Shown here: piece by piece, positions 1 to 5,360 of the stretch
How positions within the stretch are numbered: the first letter of the stretch is position 1
Layout of the letters: each line of letters begins with the position of its first letter
From: a bacterium
Lineage (GTDB): Bacteria; NPL-UPA2; JAUVJM01
Direction of reading: 5' to 3'
DNA: 7,029 bases
NCBI GenBank assembly: GCA_030596585.1
Contig: JAUVJM010000072.1
Coordinates: forward strand, 1 to 7,029
Translations under genes and position numbers: made by a program
The notes under the pieces: generated by a model
What the model saw: only the letters and a program-made list of their open reading frames with translations
Told to the model about the DNA's origin: nothing
The model's database searches: none

Positions 1-238
1 CTGTCTGGTTTGTGATAAGTCCTACGCGTTTACCTTTGAGGAGGGCAATGTTTTTCTCAATGAGGACATCTATTCCGGGCTTTACTGCAGACTGCTCAAC
101 AGGCGCCGCTTTACCCGGAAGACTAAACAGCAAGACTAAAAGTAAAAAGCAGGCACAAAGGCACAGAGGCCCAGAATTTAAATATTCTTTTGTCTTACTT
201 TGTGCCTTTGTGCCTCTATGCCTTTGTGTCTTTGTCAC
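1..238 (-). CDS. DUF1343 / NamZ-type exo-beta-N-acetylmuramidase, N-terminal fragment (cut by left edge)
   Basis: Reading leftward from a GTG at 238-236 gives 79 residues, open to the window edge. The first 23 or so are basic and polar. A hydrophobic stretch follows (about residues 25-40, rich in Leu and Cys), then 'PGKAAPVEQ' as a likely signal-peptide end, then 'VKPGIDVLIEKN' and 'LLKGKRVGLITNQT'. That last block matches the opening strand of the DUF1343 family (B. subtilis YbbC/NamZ, glycoside hydrolase GH171), which removes terminal MurNAc from peptidoglycan fragments. Export to the periplasm is inferred from the hydrophobic N-terminus. It lies 14 nt after the HTH/zinc-ribbon gene on the same strand, so it is probably the next operon member. 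The start is uncertain: no in-frame ATG exists, the GTG has no good Shine-Dalgarno (the only AGGAG is about 25 nt upstream), and the 5' part overlaps an octamer repeat. The family call is fairly firm; start and substrate are not. Confidence 0.75.
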   Translation of the reverse strand, partial: MTKTQRHRGTKAQSKTKEYLNSGPLCLCACFLLLVLLFSLPGKAAPVEQSAVKPGIDVLIEKNIALLKGKRVGLITNQT

Positions 239-248
239 TTTGTGCCTG
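151..248. repeat. Degenerate octamer tandem repeat with inverted arms
   Basis: Positions 197-244 are six tandem 8-bp units on the pattern CCTTTGTG (actttgtg, cctttgtg, cctctatg, cctttgtg, tctttgtc, actttgtg). Positions 151-174 are three units of the same repeat in reverse complement (aggcacaa, aggcacag, aggcccag). The two blocks form an inverted repeat: 151-164 (AGGCACAAAGGCAC) is the exact reverse complement of 202-215, with a 37-nt loop. From memory, similar cacaaagg-type strings recur in other environmental genomes, but I cannot confirm this here. The repeat covers the 14-nt gap between two genes and continues into the 5' end of the NamZ-type gene, where it encodes part of the signal peptide. 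Confidence 0.8.
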
Positions 249-252
249 TTTT

Positions 253-606
253 TTATAGTACATCTCCTTTGAAGAGTTTTGTTCCGCAGTGCCTGCAGGT
301 TTTCTCTTCTTCCGTATATCCGTCAACAATGAGACAATATCGGCATCTTATGTTGTCATGTATGACATTTCGTGTTGGTCGTTGTTTTTTTACTTTTGTT
401 TTTGGCGCGGCTGGTTTTTCGGCCTTGACTTCTTTTGCGGCTTCTGTTGATTTAGCCGGCTTAGCTCTCCGAAGTTTGAGTCTGCCGAGTTTCGACTCTA
501 TAGATTTTGCCGTCACATCGAACTTTTCTGCGAGTTCCGCATTGCTCTTTTTCTCAAAATTGTCCTTCAGATACTGCTCTTCTTTTTCTGTCCAATTCTT
601 AGCCAT
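253..606 (-). CDS. Small DNA-binding-type protein: N-terminal SANT/Myb- or GcrA-like HTH plus C-terminal zinc ribbon
   Basis: 117 aa, unnamed. Residues 3-43 ('NWTEKEEQYLKDNF' to 'IESKLGRLKLRR') look like a three-helix SANT/Myb-type or GcrA-like HTH: the early Trp, the 'AELAEKF' helix and the 'IESKLGRL' recognition-type helix fit. Residues 46-78 are a Lys/Ala/Pro-rich basic linker. Residues 88-107 hold CX2C-X12-CX2C (C88, C91, C104, C107), a likely zinc ribbon. The two-part layout resembles GcrA-family regulators, but the C-terminal cysteine pattern differs, so this is an architectural analogy only. The ATG overlaps the end of tyrS by 8 bp (ATGGCTAA), and a strong GGAGGG lies 5 nt upstream, so translation is probably coupled to tyrS. 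The role is unknown; DNA or RNA binding is inferred. Confidence 0.85.
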   Translation of the reverse strand: MAKNWTEKEEQYLKDNFEKKSNAELAEKFDVTAKSIESKLGRLKLRRAKPAKSTEAAKEVKAEKPAAPKTKVKKQRPTRNVIHDNIRCRYCLIVDGYTEEEKTCRHCGTKLFKGDVL

Positions 607-1798
607 GATTACCCTCCATTTTTATCCTTGCAAACCGTCGTTTGCCTGCTTTGATGACCATATTGTCCCTGATCTCAATGTTGAGTTCAGGGTCGGTACA
701 CGACTTGTTGTTCAGTTTGACTCCGCCTTGGGCTATCAGCCTTCGGGCTTCGTTTCCGGTAGCGGCAAGTTTTGCTTTCAAAAGAAGCTCAACTATCCAG
801 ATTTTCCCGTCCTTAAGCTCCTCATTCCTGAGGACGAATTCCGGGATGTTTTCGGGCAATTCCTTTCTGACAAAAACTTTCTCGAACTCCTGTTCACTCT
901 TCCCTGCGTTTTCCTCTCCGTGGTGGATAGAGGTTATCTCCCGGGCTAGATGTTTCTTCGCCTCGTGCGGCCCGCAATCGTTCGGCATATCGATTCGCAG
1001 AAGCAGGTTGTAGTAACGCGGAAGGATTTCATCCGGTATCGACATTATTTTGCCGTAGATTTCAGCCGGCGGTTCGCTAATGCCAATGTAGTTGTCCAGG
1101 CTCTTGCTCATTTTTTGTTTCCCATCGGTACCTTCAAGGAGCGGTAAGAGGATGAGGACTTCAGGTTCCTGGCCGAAATCCCTTTGCAGTTCTCTGGCGA
1201 CCAAAAAGTTGAACCGCTGGTCAGTGCCGCCGACTTCCATGTCCGCCTTTAGAAAAACAGAATCGTATCCTTGTATCAGCGGATACAGGAACTCGTGTAT
1301 GCTGATGGGTTCTTTCTTGCGGAAACGCAGTGCAAAGTCGTCTCTTTCGAGCATTCTCGCAACTGTGTAATGTGATGCGAGCTTCATGATTTCACCCGAC
1401 TTCATATCATCGCACCACTGGCTGTTAAACACGACATTGGTCAGTTTCCTGTCTAGAATTTTGAAAATCTGTTCCTGGTATGTGGAGGCATTGTTTTGGA
1501 CCTCCTGCTTTGTCAGCGGAGGGCGGGTTTTGGACACGCCGCTGGGGTCTCCAATGCGGGCGGTGAAGTCCCCGATGAGAAAAATTACCTGGTGCCCCAT
1601 GTCCTGAAGCTGGCGCAGTTTTTGTAAGGGCACTGTATGTCCGAGATGGATGTCGGCGGCGGAAGGGTCGGCGCCGTATTTCACCCGAAGTCCTTTCCCC
1701 TCGGCACGGGATTTTTCGAGCTTCTTGAGAAGCTCTCCTTCCGAGATTACGTCAACCGCATTTTCTTTGATGATTTGCAGTTCTTTTTCGATGTGCAT
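599..1798 (-). CDS. tyrS: Tyrosyl-tRNA synthetase (class I, TyrZ-like type)
   Basis: 399 aa. Joins tyrosine to tRNA-Tyr using ATP, in the cytoplasm. The class I signatures are intact: 'YGADPSAADIHLGHT' at residues 41-55 (HIGH-like HLGH at 51-54) and KMSKS at 229-233. 'DMEVGGTDQRFN' at 186-197 belongs to the tyrosine/ATP site. The catalytic Rossmann domain covers about 30-235, the anticodon-binding helical part about 240-320, and an S4-type RNA-binding domain about 333-394 ('ARRLIAQGGVKLNN'). Length and the HLGH form match the shorter TyrZ-like bacterial branch rather than the E. coli TyrS branch. The ATG start gives the usual 'MHIEKELQIIKENAVDVIS' opening; a TGAGG lies 13 nt upstream, a rather long spacing. 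A palindromic insertion ends 21 nt before this start, between tyrS and the glmM-like gene. The 3' end overlaps the next gene by 8 bp. I see no T-box-type leader. Confidence 0.97.
   Translation of the reverse strand: MHIEKELQIIKENAVDVISEGELLKKLEKSRAEGKGLRVKYGADPSAADIHLGHTVPLQKLRQLQDMGHQVIFLIGDFTARIGDPSGVSKTRPPLTKQEVQNNASTYQEQIFKILDRKLTNVVFNSQWCDDMKSGEIMKLASHYTVARMLERDDFALRFRKKEPISIHEFLYPLIQGYDSVFLKADMEVGGTDQRFNFLVARELQRDFGQEPEVLILLPLLEGTDGKQKMSKSLDNYIGISEPPAEIYGKIMSIPDEILPRYYNLLLRIDMPNDCGPHEAKKHLAREITSIHHGEENAGKSEQEFEKVFVRKELPENIPEFVLRNEELKDGKIWIVELLLKAKLAATGNEARRLIAQGGVKLNNKSCTDPELNIEIRDNMVIKAGKRRFARIKMEGNHG
612..617 (-). promoter_or_regulatory. Ribosome binding site of the HTH/zinc-ribbon gene
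   Basis: On the minus strand GGAGGG ends 5 nt before the ATG at 606-604. It lies inside the last codons of tyrS and fixes the start of the downstream gene at the ATG that overlaps the tyrS stop. Confidence 0.75.
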
Positions 1799-1819
1799 GT
1801 TTGTTTTCAGACCTCAGGA

Positions 1820-1976
1820 TAGTGTTCTGTGACATTAGTTCTTGACACCTTTTGTTTGTCATTCCCACAAAGCTTGTCCCCGCGAAGGCGTGGAGCGGGA
1901 ATCCAGACTGTAACTATGGATTCTGGATTGCCCGGTCAAGCCGGGCAATGACAGAAATTTGTGTCACATAGTACTA
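1820..1976. mobile_element. MITE-like palindromic element, copy 1 (TA-flanked)
   Basis: A 157-bp stretch including TA at both ends. The ends are imperfect inverted repeats: TAGTGTTCTGTGACATTAG reading in from 1820, and TAGTACTATGTGACACAAA reading in from 1976 on the other strand (19 of the first 28 bases match). Inside are two folding arms: a perfect 9-bp stem with a 5-nt loop at 1927-1949 (ATTGCCCGG, TCAAG, CCGGGCAAT) and a looser arm beginning GTCATTCCC at 1858. It has no coding capacity. The first 83 bp from the right end align without gaps to copy 2 at 6627. TA flanks with terminal inverted repeats are typical of IS630/Tc1-mariner-derived miniature elements; that assignment is inference. 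The terminal TAG on the minus strand is the stop codon of the glmM-like gene. Confidence 0.75.
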
Positions 1977-3320
1977 GGCTTTGGGTTTCACTACAGCTGC
2001 GGCTTGTCTGTAAATGCGCATTGCCTCGCTTTTTGTCCTTGCTTCGGCAACTATTCTGAGCACCGGCTCCGTTCCTGAAGGGCGTACATGGACCCATGAT
2101 TCATCCCACGACGCTTTTACTCCGTCGCGCAGATCGAGCCTTGCGTCTTTGAAATGAGAACGAATCCTGCGAATTGCCCTCATTGCGCTTATTTCCTTGA
2201 GCGGGACTTTTCGTTTAATAATGTGAAACCGTGGAAGGGAGTCCGCGAGTTCCGATATGGAGTGTCCTGTTTCTGCCATATGCTGAAGAATGAGTCCCAT
2301 GCCTGCCAGACTGTCCCTGCCGTAGTGCAGCGAAGGTAAAATTATCCCGCCGTTTCCTTCCCCCCCGATTACAGCTCCTTTCTTCTTCATCATCTCGACA
2401 ACGTTTCTCTCCCCGACTTTGCTTCTTATGACCGGACACCCGAATCTTTCCGCCACCCTGTCCAGCGCGAGTGTCGTCGAGAGATTCGTAACTACGACGC
2501 CTGGTGAGTGCGACAGGATAAGCTGTGCCGCGAGAACCAGCGAATAGTCTTCCCCCAGACATTTGCCTTCATCCGAAACAACAGCCAGCCTGTCCGCGTC
2601 AGGATCCTGGGCGAAACCTATTTCCGCCTTTTTCCTGCGCACGAGTGAACACAGCCCGGTGAGGTTTTGGGGAAGCGGTTCCGGGGGGCGGTTGAAAATG
2701 CCGCTCAGTCCGCAGTTCAGCCTGATAACCTGACATCCGAGATCTTTCAGAAAGGCGGGCGCGGCAACGCTTCCTGCTCCGTCGGCGCAGTCAACAACGA
2801 CTCTGAATCTTTTCTTCCTGATTAATTCCACGTTGAGCAGTTTCAAAACCGCATTTTTGTAAATGGAACACGTTCTTTTTTCTTCTTTTACCGTTCCGAG
2901 TTTTCTTGACGGGACGTAGTTTATTTTTGACTTATCAAAGACAGATATGAGTTTCTTTGCCCGGGCGGGTCCGAGGAGAATGCCTTCTCCCGTGTAGAAT
3001 TTTAGCCCGTTCCAGTCAGGCGGGTTGTGGCTGGCAGTAATGCATATTCCGCCCTGAGCCTTGAGTCTTGGAATCATTGTTTGGAGTGCGGGGGTGGGAC
3101 AGATACCAAGTTTGACTACCTCATGTCCGGTCGAGATGAGACCTGACACCACTGCCCTCCGGCACATTTCCCGGGAGATTCTGGTGTCAGTGGCTACAAC
3201 CACTTTCCCCTTTGGGAGAATTGTCCCGAATGACCCGGCAAGTCTCGATAAAACATCCGGGGTGAGGTCTTTGCCAATGATCCCCCTCACCCCGGAAAGA
3301 CTAATTATCAGGGATTTCAT
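1974..3320 (-). CDS. glmM: Phosphoglucosamine/phosphomannomutase-family enzyme, GlmM-like
   Basis: 448 aa from the ATG at 3320. An alpha-D-phosphohexomutase that moves phosphate between C6 and C1 of a sugar; the likely role is GlcN-6-P to GlcN-1-P for UDP-GlcNAc synthesis. Visible motifs: N-terminal 'SGVRGIIGKDLTP'; phosphoserine loop 'ITASHNPPDWNGLKF' with catalytic Ser97; metal loop 'DPDADR' (Asp239, 241, 243); sugar loop 'GGEGNGG' at about 319-325; C-terminal phosphate loop 'RPSGTEP' at 413-419. All four domains are complete. The sugar loop is the form seen in archaeal-type GlmM, so glucosamine is favoured, but mannose or glucose phosphate cannot be excluded. A TTG at 3344 would add 8 residues; I prefer the ATG, where 'MKSLIISLSGVRG' begins as in the family and AGAGG lies 12 nt upstream inside rpsA. 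It overlaps rpsA by 20 bp. Its TAG stop lies in the end of the palindromic element, and the protein may have lost about four C-terminal residues by that insertion. Confidence 0.93.
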   Translation of the reverse strand: MKSLIISLSGVRGIIGKDLTPDVLSRLAGSFGTILPKGKVVVATDTRISREMCRRAVVSGLISTGHEVVKLGICPTPALQTMIPRLKAQGGICITASHNPPDWNGLKFYTGEGILLGPARAKKLISVFDKSKINYVPSRKLGTVKEEKRTCSIYKNAVLKLLNVELIRKKRFRVVVDCADGAGSVAAPAFLKDLGCQVIRLNCGLSGIFNRPPEPLPQNLTGLCSLVRRKKAEIGFAQDPDADRLAVVSDEGKCLGEDYSLVLAAQLILSHSPGVVVTNLSTTLALDRVAERFGCPVIRSKVGERNVVEMMKKKGAVIGGEGNGGIILPSLHYGRDSLAGMGLILQHMAETGHSISELADSLPRFHIIKRKVPLKEISAMRAIRRIRSHFKDARLDLRDGVKASWDESWVHVRPSGTEPVLRIVAEARTKSEAMRIYRQAAAVVKPKA

Positions 3321-4878
3321 TGTCCGGTTCTGCCTCTTCGGCAAGCCCTGAGCGGGAGCCGGATGACATATCCAGCCCGATTTTCCTTTGCTCGTGATCC
3401 ACGTTAACTATCTGCACGTCGAGGACATCTCCTTCGGAAATCGGGGTTTTTCCTTTCTCCATCCGGGAAGTGTGCAGTAATCCTTCGATACCTTCTTCAA
3501 GTTCCACAAACGCGCCGAAAGAAACGATTTTGGTGACTTTTCCTCTTACTGCGTCCCCGGCGTGGTATTTCTCCGCTATTTCTTTCCATGGGTCTTCTTT
3601 GAGCTGTTTCAACCCGAGGGATATTCTCTTGTTATCGGGGTCAATCTCGAGCACAATTGCTTCTACCCTATCCCCTTTCTTCAGCACCTCCGACGGATGC
3701 TTCACGCTCGACCATGACATGTCGGAGATGTGTATCAGACCGTCAATTCCTTTCTCCAGTTCCAGAAAAGCGCCGTACTCGGTTATGTTGCGTATCTTGC
3801 CATTGACTCTGGAATCGACCGGATATTTCTCCTTGACAACAGTCCATGGACTCGGTTCCACCTGTTTCATTCCGAGTGCCGTTTTTTCCTTCTCCGGGTC
3901 AATAGTGAGAATGACCACTTCAACCATATCCCCGATGGCAACTATTTCGGAAGGGTGAGAAAGTCTTTTTGTCCATGACATCTCAGAGATATGAACAAGA
4001 CCCTCTATGCCCTTTTCCAGTTCCACAAACGCGCCGTACTCGGTAATGTTCACCACTCGCCCGGTGTGTTTGGAACCGATGGGATACTTCTCGGATGCCT
4101 GCAGCCAGGGGCTGGCTGTCTTTTGTTTCAGCCCGAGTGAAATCCTCCCTCTTTCCGCGTCGAAATTCAGAATGACAACTTCAACTTCATCTCCCACTGC
4201 CAGGACTTCCGAGGGGTGTGATATTCTTCCCCAGGAGATGTCTGTTATGTGCAGGAGTCCATCTATCCCTCCGAGGTCGATGAAAGCACCGAAGTCGGTG
4301 ATATTTTTCACTTTTCCTTTGCGCGTCTGCCCCTTTTCAAGCTCTGATATGAGTTCGGTTCTTCCTTTGCCTCTCTCAACGTCAATAGCGGCTCGATGTG
4401 AGACCACAATGTTCTTTTTAGCCTCCGTCATCTTTATTATTTTCAGGGGAAGTACCTGGCCGGATACATTCTGTCCTGAGAAAGATACCTGTGAGGCAGG
4501 GAGAAATGCATCAACTCCAATGTCAGCGATGTAGCCTCCCTTAATACGTTTTACCACCCTGCCCTCAATGATTTCCCCCTTGTTGTATTTCACGAGCAGG
4601 TTTGCCCAGTGCTCAAGCTCATCTGCTCTTTCCTTGGAGAGAACGACCGTCCCATCCTCGTTCTCCAAATACACAAGAGCTACGCTTACCTCATCCCCCA
4701 CTGCTATCGGTTGAGAGAACTCACTGAGCCGGACTGCGCCTTCCGATTTGTAGCCTATGTCAATCAGGGCGTGTCCCTCATCAACCTGAATAACCTTGCC
4801 TTTGACAATCGCTCCGGGTTTTACATTGCCGAAGGTTTCTTCATACATCTTCTCCATATCCTGTCGTTCTTCTGCCAT
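3301..4878 (-). CDS. rpsA: 30S ribosomal protein S1 (six S1 domains)
   Basis: 525 aa. S1 binds mRNA on the small ribosomal subunit and helps initiation. Six S1 RNA-binding domains are visible at about residues 22-82, 101-161, 183-251, 268-338, 355-424 and 441-504. Domains 3-5 are near copies of one another, with 'GAFI/V/L-L' strands, 'HIS(D/E)MSW' and 'HPSEV/I'. Domains 1 and 2 are divergent, as expected for the ribosome-docking part, and domain 6 lacks the SW-HPSE block ('HTSRMEKGKTP'). The acidic tail 'AEEAEPDNEIPDN' is typical. Length and domain number fit full-length S1 of Gram-negative-type bacteria rather than the four-domain Firmicute form. The ATG at 4878 has GGGAGG 13 nt upstream and no earlier in-frame start. 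It is the first gene of the leftward operon, behind a sigma70-like promoter with a leader of about 90 nt. The S1 leader is autoregulated in E. coli; I see no clear homologue of that structure here. Confidence 0.97.
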   Translation of the reverse strand: MAEERQDMEKMYEETFGNVKPGAIVKGKVIQVDEGHALIDIGYKSEGAVRLSEFSQPIAVGDEVSVALVYLENEDGTVVLSKERADELEHWANLLVKYNKGEIIEGRVVKRIKGGYIADIGVDAFLPASQVSFSGQNVSGQVLPLKIIKMTEAKKNIVVSHRAAIDVERGKGRTELISELEKGQTRKGKVKNITDFGAFIDLGGIDGLLHITDISWGRISHPSEVLAVGDEVEVVILNFDAERGRISLGLKQKTASPWLQASEKYPIGSKHTGRVVNITEYGAFVELEKGIEGLVHISEMSWTKRLSHPSEIVAIGDMVEVVILTIDPEKEKTALGMKQVEPSPWTVVKEKYPVDSRVNGKIRNITEYGAFLELEKGIDGLIHISDMSWSSVKHPSEVLKKGDRVEAIVLEIDPDNKRISLGLKQLKEDPWKEIAEKYHAGDAVRGKVTKIVSFGAFVELEEGIEGLLHTSRMEKGKTPISEGDVLDVQIVNVDHEQRKIGLDMSSGSRSGLAEEAEPDNEIPDN

Positions 4879-4973
4879 TATCTTTCGTCTGCCTCCCTTT
4901 CAGAGTAGTTTTTTTGACTCTCGGTCGTCAGCTTTGAGCAAACAGCCTGCGTCCGACAGCCAAATTTACGCAG

Positions 4974-5002
4974 ATTCTATCACACAAGTTTCTGCGTGAC
5001 AA
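4974..5002 (-). promoter_or_regulatory. Sigma70-type promoter of rpsA
   Basis: On the minus strand TTGTCA (5002-4997, 5 of 6 consensus bases) and TAGAAT (4979-4974, 5 of 6) are separated by exactly 17 bp. Transcription would start near 4967, giving a leader of about 88 nt before the rpsA ATG. It is the only convincing promoter seen for the leftward operon. Confidence 0.65.
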
Positions 5003-5023
5003 TAGAAAAAGGAAAAAGAAAAG

Positions 5024-5153
5024 TAATCCCTCAGTCTCGGGTGGGGAAATACTCTTAATTCCCCCCTCAGTCCCCCCTTAATAAGGGGGGGGGGGGGGTA
5101 GGGGGAATTGCAATAGCAAATGCAATGTATCCCCACCCGTAACTGAGGCATTA
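5024..5153. repeat. Nested palindromic element in the rpsA-ctpA gap
   Basis: Outer arms 5024-5047 and 5130-5153 are 24 bp each and match at 21 positions as inverted repeats (TAAT-CCTCAGT-CGGGTGGGGA on the left). An inner palindrome of C and G runs sits inside: AATTCCCCCC at 5057-5066 and CCCCCC at 5072-5077 face a G14 run and GGGGGAATT at 5101-5109. No reading frame in it resembles a protein. On both sides lie A/G-rich tracts beginning with the same 10 bp, ATAGAAAAAG (5002-5011 and 5153-5162), as if a target had been duplicated. Probably a dispersed miniature element; the family is not identified. The left purine tract adjoins the rpsA -35 box. Confidence 0.7.
5085..5098 (+). repeat. G14 homopolymer tract
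   Basis: Fourteen consecutive G, followed by TA and five more G, inside the nested palindrome. It is non-coding and lies about 83 bp upstream of the rpsA -35 box and about 86 bp upstream of the candidate ctpA -35 box. Such tracts slip easily in replication and in sequencing, so the count may vary or be wrong. Confidence 0.85.
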
Positions 5154-5183
5154 TAGAAAAAGAAAGGGAAAAGAGAAAAGGGG

Positions 5184-5212
5184 TTGTTATTACCGGGGTC
5201 GTGGTTTAGAAT
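5184..5212 (+). promoter_or_regulatory. Candidate sigma70-type promoter of ctpA
   Basis: TTGTTA (5184-5189, 4 of 6) and TAGAAT (5207-5212, 5 of 6) with 17 bp between. The -10 is identical to that of rpsA on the other strand. A start near 5219 would give a leader of about 140 nt that contains the whole 5229-5310 palindrome. Confidence 0.45.
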
Positions 5213-5228
5213 TAGGGGTAAGATCAAT

Positions 5229-5310
5229 TGTAGTTGCAGACTTGCCCGCCGATGCTTTGTGGCGGGGCTCCGAAAGTCTTCGGAGAGGCAAAGTAAACTT
5301 TGCAACTACA
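5229..5310. repeat. 82-bp palindromic element in the ctpA leader
   Basis: Perfect 10-bp terminal inverted repeats, TGTAGTTGCA at 5229-5238 and TGCAACTACA at 5301-5310, enclose three smaller hairpins: CCCGCC/GGCGGG (5245-5250, 5261-5266), CTCCGA/TCGGAG with a 6-nt loop (5268-5285), and GCAAAGT-AA-ACTTTGC (5288-5303). The last competes with the outer stem. Non-coding, and unrelated in sequence to the other palindromes of the window. Probably a dispersed repeat; if transcribed it would fold strongly in the ctpA mRNA leader. Confidence 0.7.
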
Positions 5311-5348
5311 CCTACACTTCTGATAGCTTAATAGCTACTTAAAATGCT

Positions 5349-5354
5349 GGGAGG
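5349..5354 (+). promoter_or_regulatory. Ribosome binding site of ctpA
   Basis: GGGAGG stands 6 nt before the ATG at 5361 and fixes that start. It lies outside the 5229-5310 palindrome. Confidence 0.8.
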
Positions 5355-5360
5355 CAGCGG

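Noticed and set aside
151..248. CRISPR-like array
   Set aside because: The units are 8 bp, contiguous and degenerate, with no spacers of regular length. It is a simple tandem repeat with inverted arms.
200..949. 249-residue open frame on the plus strand
   Set aside because: Antisense to the HTH/zinc-ribbon gene and tyrS, both clearly real. Its translation is low-complexity Phe/Ser/Leu with no recognisable motif.
1842..1847. Perfect TTGACA box on the plus strand
   Set aside because: No acceptable -10 at 16-18 bp, it points against both flanking genes, and it falls in the terminal repeat of the element.
1927..1949. Intrinsic terminator after the glmM-like gene
   Set aside because: The hairpin is perfect, but no U-run follows in the transcribed direction. 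Termination or 3'-end protection is possible but unsupported; the same holds for 6654-6676 after ctpA.
3321..3344. Longer start of the glmM-like gene at a TTG (3344)
   Set aside because: It adds eight residues (MPKRQNRT) not expected in the family, extends the overlap with rpsA, and competes with an ATG that has a usable AGAGG upstream.
4947..4973. CTGCGT/ACGCAG inverted repeat just after the rpsA -10 box, as an S1 autoregulatory hairpin
   Set aside because: The upstream arm lies in the discriminator and would be mostly untranscribed if the start is near 4967, so it is unlikely to fold in the mRNA.
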